A stretch of 64,000 nt of DNA, taken from assembly GCA_905181595.1 (NCBI GenBank), contig CAJIYI010000001.1, positions 897,938-961,937 of the forward strand. Direction: 5' to 3'. Positions 38,603 to 48,033 of this stretch are shown here, one piece after another (within the stretch, counting starts at the first letter, position 1; each line of letters opens with the position of its first letter). The notes beneath the pieces are model-generated. The model was given only the letters and a program-made list of their open reading frames with translations, made no database searches and had not been told where the DNA came from. The position numbers were made by a program, and so were the translations under genes. The stretch comes from an uncultured SAR86 cluster bacterium (lineage in GTDB: Bacteria; Pseudomonadota; Gammaproteobacteria; Magnimaribacterales; D2472).

Positions 38603-38839
38603 TTAACTGATCCCTTCGATCCTAATAATGCCAAATCTTGGGGATGAAAACTTAATCTCAGCTTTATTTAAACAACTTGAGGTTACTTCAATCATCTTGT
38701 TGCTATTGCCACAAATAATTACTAATGGCAGAAGTTCTTGATATTGATAGGTAAAATTTAGCACTTCAGAGGAAACGTCTTGATGCTTGGTTCCATGCAA
38801 ATCTAGATGGGTGATACCTCTTTCCTCAAAGACTCTCAT
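38603..38839 (-). CDS. Small Smr-like domain protein (78 aa)
   Basis: The 78-residue protein has the Smr-type LDLHGTKHQDV motif at residues about 12-22 and the second motif ICGNSNKMIEVT (in place of TGxG) about 42-53, then a terminal beta strand. It is a stand-alone single Smr-like fold, without the MutS2 context. Some Smr proteins are nucleases; here the TGxG motif is altered, so activity is uncertain. It follows the P450 gene by 16 bases. Confidence 0.6.
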   Translation of the reverse strand: MRVFEERGITHLDLHGTKHQDVSSEVLNFTYQYQELLPLVIICGNSNKMIEVTSSCLNKAEIKFSSPRFGIIRIEGIS

Positions 38840-38855
38840 GAGATTTAGAACTTAA

Positions 38856-40097
38856 CTAGCTTTTAGCTATATTTGTATTGACCGTCATGACATCCATTCT
38901 TCTTGCATTGTGATGAGCGTAGTCATAGACAATCTCATCTCCGAGGCTAAGGTTTGGAAAACGCTTAAATAGCTCTTTGAGCATAACTTCTGTTTGCGAT
39001 CTTACTAAGGTCACTCCAATACAATAGTGAGGCCCTTGCCCAAAGGAGATGCTTTTATCGTGATCACGCTGAATATTAAATGTGCTCGGATCGTTATAAA
39101 TTAAAGGATCCATCCCAGCTGTGCTTGTGATGAGCTGCACCATCTGACCTTTTTTGATTTGATGGCCTTGAATTTCTATATCCTCTGAAGCATATCTAGC
39201 CAATCCAGTTTTTCCAGAGGATTCATATCTCAACGTTTCAGATATCGCTCCTTGAACAAGAGTCTCATCAGCCATCAATGCATGATGTTGCTCTGGATGT
39301 TGTAGTAAATTTTTAATTAAATAGCTATGAAGATCTACAGCAGTATCTGAGCCAGCTCCAAGAACGGCCCCAACCAAAGCACACATCTCAAGATTGGATA
39401 ATTTAGAACCTTCATCTTCTGCGAGGATCAACGTGGATAAAAAGTCATCTCCTGGGTTTGCCCTTCTTTCATCTATGAGCTCGTTTAATAAATCTAGGCC
39501 TTCTGGGACACCTTTAATAGCTTCCTGTCTTTCTTCAGGGGTAAGCATTGGATTAATGCCTCGGACAACCCCATAAGCCAATGAATCAAATATCGGGAAT
39601 TTGTCCCTAGGAATGCCAACTAAACTTGCAATAGCTTGGGTTGGGACTATCTCAGCAATCTCTGCACCAAAGTTAAAAGATTCTGGGGTCCCAATTTCAT
39701 CAAAGCGCTCTTTAACAAGAATCGTGAACCGTTCTTTCATCTTTTCCATGATTCGAGGAGAGAAAGCTGGAAGAGCAAGTTTTCTAAGACGAAGATGGTT
39801 CTTTCTGTCGAGGAAAAATAAATTATTGTTCATCAGCTTTTCAAAAGCATCCATCTCTTCAAATGGTTTTTTCGCAGGAGCAAACTCCCATAAATTAAAA
39901 TCTGTTGAAAGACGTCGGTCCAATAAACAAGAAATAATATTTTGATGGCCGGTTATCAGCCAAGCTTGCCACGCATCAAAACGAGCAATTGGAAATTCTG
40001 CACTAAGCCTCTCCAAAGTTGGAACAGGATCATGAATAAAATCTTTAGAGGATGGATCAAAAAAATGATCAACGGAGATGTTTGATTGCTCACTCAT
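38856..40097 (-). CDS. Cytochrome P450
   Basis: A 413-residue soluble bacterial P450. It has the I-helix GAVLGAGSDTAVD (oxygen-activation region; the usual AGxxT appears as AGSDT), the ExxR in SETLRYESS (about 293), and the heme loop FGQGPHYCIG with the cysteine ligand at about residue 359. Ferredoxin partners are not present in this window. In this cluster it probably hydroxylates an aliphatic or cyclic substrate. It starts 12 bases after the SDR stop. Confidence 0.93.
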   Translation of the reverse strand: MSEQSNISVDHFFDPSSKDFIHDPVPTLERLSAEFPIARFDAWQAWLITGHQNIISCLLDRRLSTDFNLWEFAPAKKPFEEMDAFEKLMNNNLFFLDRKNHLRLRKLALPAFSPRIMEKMKERFTILVKERFDEIGTPESFNFGAEIAEIVPTQAIASLVGIPRDKFPIFDSLAYGVVRGINPMLTPEERQEAIKGVPEGLDLLNELIDERRANPGDDFLSTLILAEDEGSKLSNLEMCALVGAVLGAGSDTAVDLHSYLIKNLLQHPEQHHALMADETLVQGAISETLRYESSGKTGLARYASEDIEIQGHQIKKGQMVQLITSTAGMDPLIYNDPSTFNIQRDHDKSISFGQGPHYCIGVTLVRSQTEVMLKELFKRFPNLSLGDEIVYDYAHHNARRMDVMTVNTNIAKS

Positions 40098-40109
40098 AAA
40101 TTATGTGGA

Positions 40110-40988
40110 TTAAAAAATATTAGGATTAGGTAAATCGCTTCTAGTTATAATAGATTCAACTCTATCTTTAAAAGCTTGTTCGCTTTTTTCATTTATAGGA
40201 TTGATCCAGTAATTAGATTTTTTAATTTCTGCTAAACAAAAAGACGCAACTTCTTCGGGCTCAGTTGTTTCCATCTCAATACCCATTGAGCTCATCATTT
40301 CAAGCATATCCTCTACTGAAGAGATTGGATGCTCTGGGGCATTTGGATCTCTTGCTAGTTCTTCGGGTCTATTGCGCTCTGCAGAAAATAACTTAGTTCT
40401 AACTGTATGCGGCCCAGGAAATAAAATAGAAACTTTAATATTGGATTCTGCCTGTTCTAGCTGCAGCTTTAATACTTCAGTAATACTAGAAACTGAAGCT
40501 TTTGAGGAAGTGTAAATTGGGGTTGATGGGAGGTTAATAAATGCGCCATTTCCTGAGCAAGTGTTAATTACTCTGCCGCCCTCTCCATGAGCCATCATCG
40601 CAGGAACAAATGCTTGAATGCCATGAAGCACACCCATCACATTTACACCAAAGGCCCATTGCCAATCATTTGGTTTGGTTTGCCAAATAGGCAAAAGCTC
40701 AGCTGGAGCAACCCCTGCATTATTAAATAGCAAATGAACCGATCCAAACTCTGATTCACACCACTTAGCAAGCTGCATCATGGATTCTGGATTCGAGACA
40801 TCCGCAACTTTAAAATGCACATCAAGAGATTGATCTGTTAAAGCCTTGGCAGAAGTCTCAAGACTCGCTGCTTCAATATCGGTCAGAATAACCTTAGCGC
40901 CTTCTTTGGCTAAAGCTTCTCCGATTGCAAAACCGACACCGGAGGCTCCTCCAGTAATTACAGCCAATTTACCCGTAAAATTTTCCAT
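40110..40988 (-). CDS. Short-chain dehydrogenase/reductase
   Basis: The 292-residue SDR has the cofactor motif ITGGASGVGFAIG (about 10-22), NNAGVAP at about 89, the catalytic Ser near 142 and YTSSKAS (Tyr about 157, Lys 161). The C-terminal extension after about residue 250 is longer than usual. It is the middle gene of an ADC-like/SDR/P450/Smr minus-strand operon. Confidence 0.9.
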   Translation of the reverse strand: MENFTGKLAVITGGASGVGFAIGEALAKEGAKVILTDIEAASLETSAKALTDQSLDVHFKVADVSNPESMMQLAKWCESEFGSVHLLFNNAGVAPAELLPIWQTKPNDWQWAFGVNVMGVLHGIQAFVPAMMAHGEGGRVINTCSGNGAFINLPSTPIYTSSKASVSSITEVLKLQLEQAESNIKVSILFPGPHTVRTKLFSAERNRPEELARDPNAPEHPISSVEDMLEMMSSMGIEMETTEPEEVASFCLAEIKKSNYWINPINEKSEQAFKDRVESIITRSDLPNPNIF

Positions 40989-41005
40989 GTTTAATCCTTA
41001 TAAAA

Positions 41006-41773
41006 CTATACTGAGTCGTAACGAGAATGCATGAACGGAACGTAGGACATGATATCCACTTCCTCTACAACAGATGCATTTGACGATGAAGTGCCTTCTT
41101 CCCAGACAAGAGAAACCATTTCTTTTACTGGAAGATCTACCACTGGGTCCATTGGAGATTCACGAAGAATAATTTCTCCATCTAGTTTTGTGTGCACACT
41201 TTGTGTTCTATGCATGTTAATTCTCACCAATAGCGGGTTTTGATCAACTGGTTTATTTTGCTCGCAAGATGGAAATACTTTAAAACAATACACATCATCG
41301 GTAAAAGATGCTGTATCAAGTGATTCAGATGTTTTGCCTTTAAGCTCTAGATAAGTAATTCCATGACGAGTAACTGTCGCAACGCAGTCGTCTCCATCTT
41401 TTGAAGCAGTAACGTCAGCTATTTTTTTAGGCTCTCCATATGTCTCTCTTCCGCCAACCACAACGCCTTCTGTCTCCATGGGCATAGTAATTTCATAAAT
41501 ACCTTCTTTGCCTTGATACATACAATTAACACCAAATGTAGCAGCTCCAAATTCCATGCCACCCATCAGATCAACAAACACTCTTGAGATAACTATCCTC
41601 ACCATTGGATCAGCGTGAACAGATAAAGGGGCCGGTATAAGCTTTTCAATTAAACCTGGCTCTGTTTTATACCAAGCTTTAATGGCATGCATTTTTGCAT
41701 CAAAGAATTCTAAGTTGTTTTCAGCAGCTTCAATTAACTGCTCTTGAGTTTTTACGTATCTTAAATCTGACAT
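41006..41773 (-). CDS. Acetoacetate decarboxylase-family protein
   Basis: The 255-residue protein has the ADC fold pattern: PGLIEKLIPAPLSVHADPMV (about 55-74), GAATFGVNCMYQGKEGIYEITMPM and GRETYGEPKKIADV, in which the Lys corresponds to the catalytic position of this superfamily. Some relatives are true decarboxylases, others are hydratases or aldolases, so the reaction is not fixed. It heads an operon and faces a Rieske-like gene across a 202-base intergenic region with dyads. Confidence 0.8.
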   Translation of the reverse strand: MSDLRYVKTQEQLIEAAENNLEFFDAKMHAIKAWYKTEPGLIEKLIPAPLSVHADPMVRIVISRVFVDLMGGMEFGAATFGVNCMYQGKEGIYEITMPMETEGVVVGGRETYGEPKKIADVTASKDGDDCVATVTRHGITYLELKGKTSESLDTASFTDDVYCFKVFPSCEQNKPVDQNPLLVRINMHRTQSVHTKLDGEIILRESPMDPVVDLPVKEMVSLVWEEGTSSSNASVVEEVDIMSYVPFMHSRYDSV

Positions 41774-41811
41774 TTTGTTCCCCTATGTTATTTCTAATTA
41801 GCTAATGATAC

Positions 41812-41881
41812 ATTTTATAAAATATATTTAACAACTGTACAACTCGCAATTATATAAACATATTTTATGAAAAAATATGTT
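41812..41881. promoter_or_regulatory. Dyad-symmetric elements in the divergent promoter region
   Basis: Two AT-rich palindromes lie between the ADC-like gene (start 41773) and the Rieske-like gene (start 41976): the 12-bp perfect palindrome ATTTTATAAAAT (41812-41823) and AACATATTTT-N5-AAAATATGTT (41857-41881), a perfect 10-bp inverted repeat. They are well placed to serve as operators for both transcripts. Inverted repeats in AT-rich DNA arise by chance too, though a 10-bp match is unusual. The regulator is not identified. Confidence 0.45.
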
Positions 41882-41975
41882 GATTCAAATTATTAATAAT
41901 GAAATCATTAGATATTAAATAAGATTTATTGCTAATGGTTGAGAAATTTTAACCATCAAGATAAGGTGAATAATT

Positions 41976-42992
41976 ATGCCAAAACAAGAATTCCCATTTC
42001 CAATGCCAAACGGTTGGTTCTGCGTTACTAGAGTTGATGATATCCAAAATGGAGAAAGTAAGCTTTTTACGTTTTGTGAAAAAGAGGTGGTGGCCTTTAG
42101 AACTGAATCTGGCAAAGTTTCTGTCATGGATGCTTATTGCGGCTATTCAGGAATCAACTTAGCCATTAGTGGCAAAGTTGATGGAGAGACCATTAACTCT
42201 CCTAAGCATGGCATTAAGTGGAACATAGATGGTTCTTGTGCTGAGATTGGAAAAGATTCTGGGGTTCCCAAGGAAGCTATGGAAGTTACGACTTTTAGTT
42301 ACCCTTGTCAGGAACTCAATGGATTTATATGGGCATGGCATCATTTGCTTAAAGAAGAGCCTTACTTTGAAATTCCTGCGATTGATGGTTTTAATGGAGA
42401 AGACTCTAAGTGGGGTAAAGAGCACCATTATGAATATCACATCAATACAGTGCTCCAAGAAATTGCAGAGAACGATGTTGATCAAGCTCATTTTCCAAAA
42501 GTGCATGGCTCGCCAAGCTTGCCCGAAACAGAGGCCATTATTGATGGGATCTACAGAAAAACAATTGCAGAAACTCTCATGAATCCAAATAATGATAGTG
42601 TCTCTGAGGAATTTCATGTGGCAGATCCTTCAATGTTTACGACTACTTTTACCAGAGAATCATGGGGTCTTGGATGCGTAGGTTTGCATATGGTTAATTT
42701 ACCCATAGATGAAACTACGTTTGGTGGTGAATTCATTATGATTAATGCTTCTTGCCCGGTGGATAATAAGAACTCAACACTCCGTTGGTCCATGAGGGTA
42801 ACAAAAGATATTGAAGACGAGCTGGGAATGGCAATCATTGATGGGATTGCAAATGGAGTCTTGGATGACATGCCAATTTGGGATCATAAAAGTTACGTTG
42901 CTCAGCCTATTTTATGTGATGGTGACGGGCCGATTAATAAGTTTAGAAAATGGGTGAGTCAGTTTTATTCAGATCCGTTGCAAGCAAGATAG
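41976..42992 (+). CDS. Rieske-type oxygenase-like protein with altered cluster ligands
   Basis: The 338-residue protein has the layout of a Rieske non-heme iron oxygenase: an N-terminal Rieske-like domain (about 10-100) and a catalytic domain with NDVDQAHFPKVH (about 166-177), containing the D-x2-H-x4-H facial-triad histidines. However, the cluster motif CxH-x17-CxxH reads Cys55-Gly-Tyr57-x17-Ser75-Pro-Lys-His78. One His and one Cys are replaced, so a normal [2Fe-2S] Rieske cluster looks impossible. Spacing is preserved and the frame is clean. It may be inactive, use another electron path, or have a different function. It is followed directly by tdk. Confidence 0.75.
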   Translation: MPKQEFPFPMPNGWFCVTRVDDIQNGESKLFTFCEKEVVAFRTESGKVSVMDAYCGYSGINLAISGKVDGETINSPKHGIKWNIDGSCAEIGKDSGVPKEAMEVTTFSYPCQELNGFIWAWHHLLKEEPYFEIPAIDGFNGEDSKWGKEHHYEYHINTVLQEIAENDVDQAHFPKVHGSPSLPETEAIIDGIYRKTIAETLMNPNNDSVSEEFHVADPSMFTTTFTRESWGLGCVGLHMVNLPIDETTFGGEFIMINASCPVDNKNSTLRWSMRVTKDIEDELGMAIIDGIANGVLDDMPIWDHKSYVAQPILCDGDGPINKFRKWVSQFYSDPLQAR

Positions 42993-43574
42993 TTGGCAAA
43001 AGTACACTTTTTTTATTCGACCATGAATGCGGGGAAATCTACTGCGCTTCTCCAGTCTAACTACAATTACCAAGAGCGCGGCATGCAAACATTGCTGTTT
43101 CTTCCTAAGGTAGATGCAGATATTAATGATGGCATGATCCATTCTAGGATTGGCTTAACAGCAAAAGCTCACTCCATAGATCCTGAGTTTAATTTCTATA
43201 GCTTTGTCTCTCAAGAGCAAATGAAAAAGCCAATTAGCTGCATTCTGATTGATGAGGTCCAGTTCCTTACAAAAAAACAGGTTAGAGAGGTTTGCAAGAT
43301 TAGTGATGAACTAAACATTCCTGCTATGTGTTATGGAATCCGCACTGATTTCCAGGGTGCTTTATTTGAGGGCAGTTCTGAGCTTCTGGCTCTTGCTGAT
43401 AATTTAATCGAACTCAAAACAGTGTGTGATTGTGGCAGGAAAGCTATTATGGTGGTGAGGCTTGATGAAGCAGGAAAAGTCGTAACTGATGGTGATCAGA
43501 TTAAAATTGGCGGCAACGATTCCTACAAGGTTTATTGCAGAAAACATTTTCGCGAACTCACTCAGCTGATTTAA
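42993..43574 (+). CDS. tdk: Thymidine kinase
   Basis: A 193-residue type II thymidine kinase: P-loop STMNAGKSTALLQ (about 9-21), the LIDEVQFL Walker B region (about 85-92), CYGIRTDFQG, the zinc pair CDCGRKA, and the YxxxCRKHF tail with the last zinc cysteine. It phosphorylates thymidine for the salvage pathway. The start is TTG immediately after the Rieske-like stop (TAGTTG), so expression probably depends on coupling. The pairing with the Rieske-like gene seems incidental. Confidence 0.95.
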   Translation: MAKVHFFYSTMNAGKSTALLQSNYNYQERGMQTLLFLPKVDADINDGMIHSRIGLTAKAHSIDPEFNFYSFVSQEQMKKPISCILIDEVQFLTKKQVREVCKISDELNIPAMCYGIRTDFQGALFEGSSELLALADNLIELKTVCDCGRKAIMVVRLDEAGKVVTDGDQIKIGGNDSYKVYCRKHFRELTQLI

Positions 43575-44117
43575 TTATCTCTGCCCTCGTTTAAAAGATT
43601 TTAAGTATTTGTATGACGGGTCCTGTGAATTGGGTGTGCCAATATTTGCTCCCTCAATCATGGGGTGAGTAAGGTTAACTTTTGAAGGGTCGTTTACATA
43701 AGCCCAATCTGCATCCACTGCCCTGCTAGAAAATTTCCACACTCCATTTCTTTTTTCATACTCATCAAAATACCTTCCGCCAATCAGCACATCAAAATTT
43801 TGATCATCTGTCAGGACTTGATGAAATGCCAGAATATAGGTTTCGCCCTCAGCTTTATCGCCCATCAAATGAATGTTATGAGTGGTGACATTATGATGAA
43901 GGATGCCCATAGATTTTTGTATTTCAGGTAATAAATCGATGAATTCCATTGCCTTGCCTTTGAAAAAAGATCCGTGATCATCGTGAGCATCTTCGTGGTA
44001 AAGAGTTCTCATGAGCTCATGATCATGGCGATCAGCAGCTCGACAATAAATGTGGACCAAATCTCTAATAGATTCCTTATCAAGGATTTCTTGAATTTTA
44101 CTGTCTACTTCACTCAT
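43575..44117 (-). CDS. SnoaL/NTF2-like protein
   Basis: This 180-residue protein shows the SnoaL-type pattern IQEILDKESIRDLVHIYCRAADRHD, written here as ESIRDLVHIYCRAADRHD, then LMRTLYHEDAHDDHG and a cone-shaped beta sheet with GRYFDEYEKRNGVWKFSSR. Such folds act as dehydratases, isomerases, hydroxylase partners or simple binding proteins. The D-H residues near 35 could be catalytic. It converges on tdk with adjacent stop codons and is divergent from the Old Yellow Enzyme. Confidence 0.82.
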   Translation of the reverse strand: MSEVDSKIQEILDKESIRDLVHIYCRAADRHDHELMRTLYHEDAHDDHGSFFKGKAMEFIDLLPEIQKSMGILHHNVTTHNIHLMGDKAEGETYILAFHQVLTDDQNFDVLIGGRYFDEYEKRNGVWKFSSRAVDADWAYVNDPSKVNLTHPMIEGANIGTPNSQDPSYKYLKSFKRGQR

Positions 44118-44186
44118 ACTAATGACCTATAAATTAATGCTACAAATTAATATAAATTAAAACTGGAATTAATGGTAATAAGATAA

Positions 44187-46335
44187 ATGAACCTTCAGGT
44201 CAAACATCCTCTTCTTGCTGCTCCTGCCTCCATAGGAGGATTAGAGCTCAAAAATAAAATAATCATGGCTCCCATGGGTTCAAATTTTGCTGGAGAAGAT
44301 GGTCATACAACCGAGCAACTTGAATCTTATTACGAAGAAAGGGCCAAAGGAGGTGTTGGGTTAATCATTCTAGAGACCTCTGCAATCACATGGCCTGCAG
44401 GTGCTTCAATGCCTTACATGATAGGTTTTTCAAAAGACGAATTTGTCTCAGATCTCAATTCTCTTACTCAAAGAGTTCATCAGCATGGTGCAAAAATTGC
44501 CGCTCAATTAAATCATAGTGGAAAAATTGCTCAAGAAGATACGATAGCAGGAAGGCCAATTCCAGTGCCATCAATACCAAAATCTGAGCCAAGCGATATG
44601 TTTGGCCTTTTAACACAAGATGAAATTATGAATTTTATTAAAGCTGGTGGGCCAGATGGCAAGGGGCCTAGATATCATGAATTAACAATTGATGAAATTA
44701 AAATAGAAATCAATCATTTTGCTCAGGCTGCCAAAAGAGCCAAACTGGCAAATTTTGATGCGGTAGAAATTCATGCTGGTCACGGGTATCTAATTTCTAG
44801 TTTTCTGTCCCCTGCAGTAAACAAAAGAACAGATCAATATGGGGGCAGCACAGAGAATAGGGCTCGTTTTTTAATTGAAGTCATTCAGGCTATCAAGCAA
44901 GAAGTATCTGCCGATTTTCCTGTGCTTGTAAGACTAGATGCTAATGAATACAGAATTGATGGGGGAATAACTCCTAAAGATTTCCTAGTGACTGCTAGGC
45001 TTGCTGAAAAAGCTGGAGCAGATGCCCTAGATGTCAGCTCCTATGGCAATACAAGCAAAGGCATAGCATTTACTGAAGCTCCTTTAGTTCATGAGCCCGG
45101 TGGCTTTTTAAAATATGCGCGCATGGCTAAAGAGACTGTTTCTATTCCAATTATTGCTGTTGGAAGAATTGAGCTCGATGTTGCAGAAAATGGTTTAAAA
45201 AATAAAGATTTCGATTTTGTGGCCATGGGAAGAAAGCTTTTGGCTGACCCTGGATTACCAAATAAAATTTCATCTGGTCAAGAGCATTTGATCAGGCCCT
45301 GTATCTATTGTTACGTGTGTGTAAGTCAAATATTTATTAACAAGCCAATGATGTGTGCTGTTAATTCCCAATTAGGCAATGAGTTTCGGAACGAAAAAAT
45401 TATTTTTAGTACTGCTAGGCAAAAGAATATTTTAGTTGTTGGAGCAGGTCCAAGCGGCATGGAGGCTGCAAGACTGCTAGCAATGCAAGGTCATCATGTG
45501 GAGATATGGGAAAAAGATAAGGACATAGGCGGCACCGTTAGAGTCGCTACTCTTGCATATGAACCAAATGGGCAGTTGATCAAATACTCTGCAAAACTCC
45601 CTCAAAGAACTCAAAGTAACAATAAAGAAAAATACGGTGGCAACGATAGAAAGGATTGAATTATTTCAACCTGACCATGTGATTGTGGCTGTCGGTGCCA
45701 CTCGAGATGCCCCGCCCATAGCCGGCAAAGATCTCAATCATGTGTTTGATGGGGAGCAGTTACGAGGTCTGCTGTTTGGTTCTGATGTTGAAGCCATAAA
45801 AAAACTATCTATTTTTCAGCGGCTGATTTTAAAGATTGGTAGAGCAAGCCAATTATTAAGAAATGTTAAGGCTTTGACCATGCTCAGTAAAATTTGGATG
45901 CCTCTGAAGAAAAATATTACTATTATTGGGGGAGATTTAGTTGGTCTTGAGCTGGCAGAATTTTTAATTGAGCGCGGCAGAAAAGTTACTGTCTTAGAAC
46001 CCTCGTCTTCTCTAGGTCCCAATTTAAGCATAGTGCGCAGATCAAGAGTGGTTCATCTTTTAAAGGAGCATGGCGCAACTCTGTTAACTAACGTACAAAT
46101 TAATGAGATTACTAAAGCAGGTGTTTTGTATGAGCACAATAAAGAGGCTCACCTAGCCAAAGCAGATCAAGTAATCATTGCCATGGGGGCAAATCCAAAC
46201 TTAGATCTCGCCAATGCATTGCAAACAAGAAATATTCGCTCAACAGCTATCGGAGATTGCACCTCTGTGGGATACATACATGGAGCAATTGCTGATGCGA
46301 GAAATGCAGTATTAGAAATGGATGATTTAGCTTGA
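44187..46335 (+). CDS. Old Yellow Enzyme/2,4-dienoyl-CoA-reductase-type multidomain oxidoreductase, frameshifted
   Basis: The first frame (to 45659) has the FMN TIM barrel (NKIIMAPMGSN; HAGHGYLISSFLSPAVNKR; DALDVSSYGN), a 4Fe-4S cysteine set CIYCYVC-x11-C, and an FAD Rossmann motif VVGAGPSGMEAARLL. The second frame continues the FAD/NAD domains (VTIGATRD-like region read as VAVGATRD; IIGGDLVGLELAEFL; AIGDCTS). One extra base near 45584-45592 separates them; repaired, the protein is about 715 residues, normal for FadH/bile-acid-type enzymes. The substrate is unknown. Confidence 0.88.
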
Positions 46336-47415
46336 TAAAGCTTCTTTTACCGAAGGATGCATCACTATTCCATCTTGAATATTGAGCCCGTTCAATAAAT
46401 GCTCATCTTCTTTTAGTGCTCTATCAATGCCTTTGTTGGCAAGGTCAAGAATAAATGGAAGCGTTGCCTTATTTAAAGCATGGGTAGCTGTTAATGGCAC
46501 TGCTCCTGGCATATTGGTAACACAATAGTGAACTACTCCTTTTTTAACATAGGTCGGCTCATCATGATTTGTTGGCTGGCTTGTTTCAAAACACCCGCCT
46601 TGATCGATTGAAATATCAACTAACACACTGCCTGGAGTCATTCGATCCAGCATAGCTTCAGTGACTACTTTCGGCGCTTCCTTTCCAACCACATAAACAG
46701 CTCCAATAACCAAATCAGACACTGATAATGCCTTGGCAATAGATGCTTCAGTAGATTCTATGTATTCAATATTATGGCTGCCATAAATACTTTTTAGTGC
46801 CAATAATTTTTCAGAAGATAAATCTATAATCTTTACATGAGCATTAGCTGCAATTGCTTTTTCAATCGCTTCGGTTCCGGCGACTCCAGCACCAATCACT
46901 GTAACGACTCTTGGCTCGACATCGCCGAAGGATCCAATTAATGTTCCTATGCCTTTGTTTGGTTTAAGCAAATGATATGAACCAACTACCAAACTAAGTT
47001 GTCCAGCAATTGCGCTCATTGGCGCTAGCAAAGGAAGTGATCCATCTGCTGAGGTAACAGTTTCATAGGCAATGCCTCGAACACCCGTTTTAGTTAATTG
47101 CGCTGCTTGTTGTTTATCTCCTGCCAAATGAAGGTAGGTAAAAAGAGTATGGCCACTATTGAGATACTTCAGCTCATCTTGCATTGGCTCCTTCACCTTA
47201 ATAATTAACTCAGATGAATTGAAGACCTCTTCAGCAGTTCTAAGAATTTGAGCGCCCGCATTAAGATAATCTTCGTTAGAAAAACCAATGTCTGCTCCTG
47301 CGTTTTCCTCAACAAAAACTATATGGTTACTTTGCGTAAGCAACGATACTGAGCTAGGTATTAATCCTACTCTATGTTCATTATTTTTAATTTCTTTTGG
47401 AACGCCAATTTTCAT
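46327..47415 (-). CDS. ald: Alanine dehydrogenase
   Basis: The 362-residue enzyme begins MKIGVPKEIKNNEHRVGLIP, the standard start, and carries the substrate Lys in LIIKVKEP (about 74), His96 in TYLHLAGD, the NAD motif VIGAGVAGTEA (about 171-181) and the DISIDQGGCFET signature. It interconverts alanine and pyruvate with NADH, normally as a hexamer. It ends 9 bases inside the Old Yellow Enzyme 3' end, convergent. The gene stands alone. Confidence 0.96.
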   Translation of the reverse strand: MKIGVPKEIKNNEHRVGLIPSSVSLLTQSNHIVFVEENAGADIGFSNEDYLNAGAQILRTAEEVFNSSELIIKVKEPMQDELKYLNSGHTLFTYLHLAGDKQQAAQLTKTGVRGIAYETVTSADGSLPLLAPMSAIAGQLSLVVGSYHLLKPNKGIGTLIGSFGDVEPRVVTVIGAGVAGTEAIEKAIAANAHVKIIDLSSEKLLALKSIYGSHNIEYIESTEASIAKALSVSDLVIGAVYVVGKEAPKVVTEAMLDRMTPGSVLVDISIDQGGCFETSQPTNHDEPTYVKKGVVHYCVTNMPGAVPLTATHALNKATLPFILDLANKGIDRALKEDEHLLNGLNIQDGIVMHPSVKEALSS

Positions 47416-47504
47416 GTCGCTAATTTAACACGATGCATCTTTTGAGGAAAAGATTTAATGCTTCCAATCATTTATATGTTCATAATTGTTTGTTATGCAT
47501 TAGA

Positions 47505-47559
47505 TTGAATTGATCATAATAAATTGTTATATTTTTCATAATAGATGAGAATCATTATC
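47505..47559 (+). promoter_or_regulatory. Sigma-70-type promoter with an overlapping/downstream Fur box
   Basis: A -35 element TTGAAT (47505-47510) and a -10 element TATATT (47528-47533) are 17 bases apart. Directly downstream at 47541-47559 lies ATAGATGAGAATCATTATC, which matches 14 of 19 positions of the Fur consensus GATAATGATAATCATTATC, with all ten right-hand bases matching. Placed at the expected +1, it should block initiation when iron is plentiful. The first gene downstream is the 71-residue membrane protein at 47695, followed by the alternative oxidase. Confidence 0.6.
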
Positions 47560-47694
47560 ATTTAAAAACTTCTCTTATGAGATATGATGAATCCCTTTAT
47601 TCTAAATGAAAATAAAGAACAGTTTGGGTTGGTCGGGTCAATGAATATAGGCAATTTGAAAAATAGAATTAAACTTTAATTAAAGGAAAAACTC

Positions 47695-47910
47695 ATGGTA
47701 ATTTTAAAAAGACTTTCTAAATTTGGTACTTTGGGGCTGACAACTGTTTACACCGTTGGGCATATTTTTATAGCTATGGCATGCACCTTTGTTATTACTG
47801 GAGCTCCATTAAACCTAGCAGCAGCTGATGCGATTATTGAGCCGGTAATAAATGGTTTTTGGTTTGCCTTCTTGCACAAGACTTGGGGTAAATACATTTT
47901 AGTCTCCTAA
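47695..47910 (+). CDS. Small membrane protein, DUF2061-like
   Basis: This 71-residue protein has an N-terminal hydrophobic stretch, then TFVITGAPLNLAAADAIIEPVINGFWF and a terminal HKTW; the pattern of a TG turn, a hydrophobic segment with IEP and a final HxxW resembles DUF2061 membrane proteins. (Sequence shown in part: VITGAPLNLAAADAIIEP.) It has a good ribosome binding site (AAAGGA). The Fur-box promoter upstream suggests iron-dependent expression. Function is unknown. It lies 123 bases before the alternative oxidase. Confidence 0.55.
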   Translation: MVILKRLSKFGTLGLTTVYTVGHIFIAMACTFVITGAPLNLAAADAIIEPVINGFWFAFLHKTWGKYILVS

Positions 47911-47981
47911 TATCTTTGCTGGATTAGTTGCTTAAATCTTAATATTAGATCTAAGTTTTTGCTTAGAAAGCACATTTGCGC

Positions 47982-48012
47982 TTGACCATAATATAAGTTA
48001 TATGTATATTAT
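47982..48012 (+). promoter_or_regulatory. Promoter of the alternative oxidase with an overlapping dyad
   Basis: TTGACC (47982-47987) and TATATT (48005-48010) are separated by exactly 17 bases, a strong sigma-70 match. The spacer and -10 overlap an inverted repeat ATAATATA-N9-TATATTAT (47988-47995 and 48005-48012), a suitable operator. The predicted transcript starts around 48017, leaving a leader of only about 17 bases before the ATG at 48034 and no ribosome binding site. Confidence 0.6.
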
Positions 48013-48033
48013 AGTATTAATTATTTATATATT

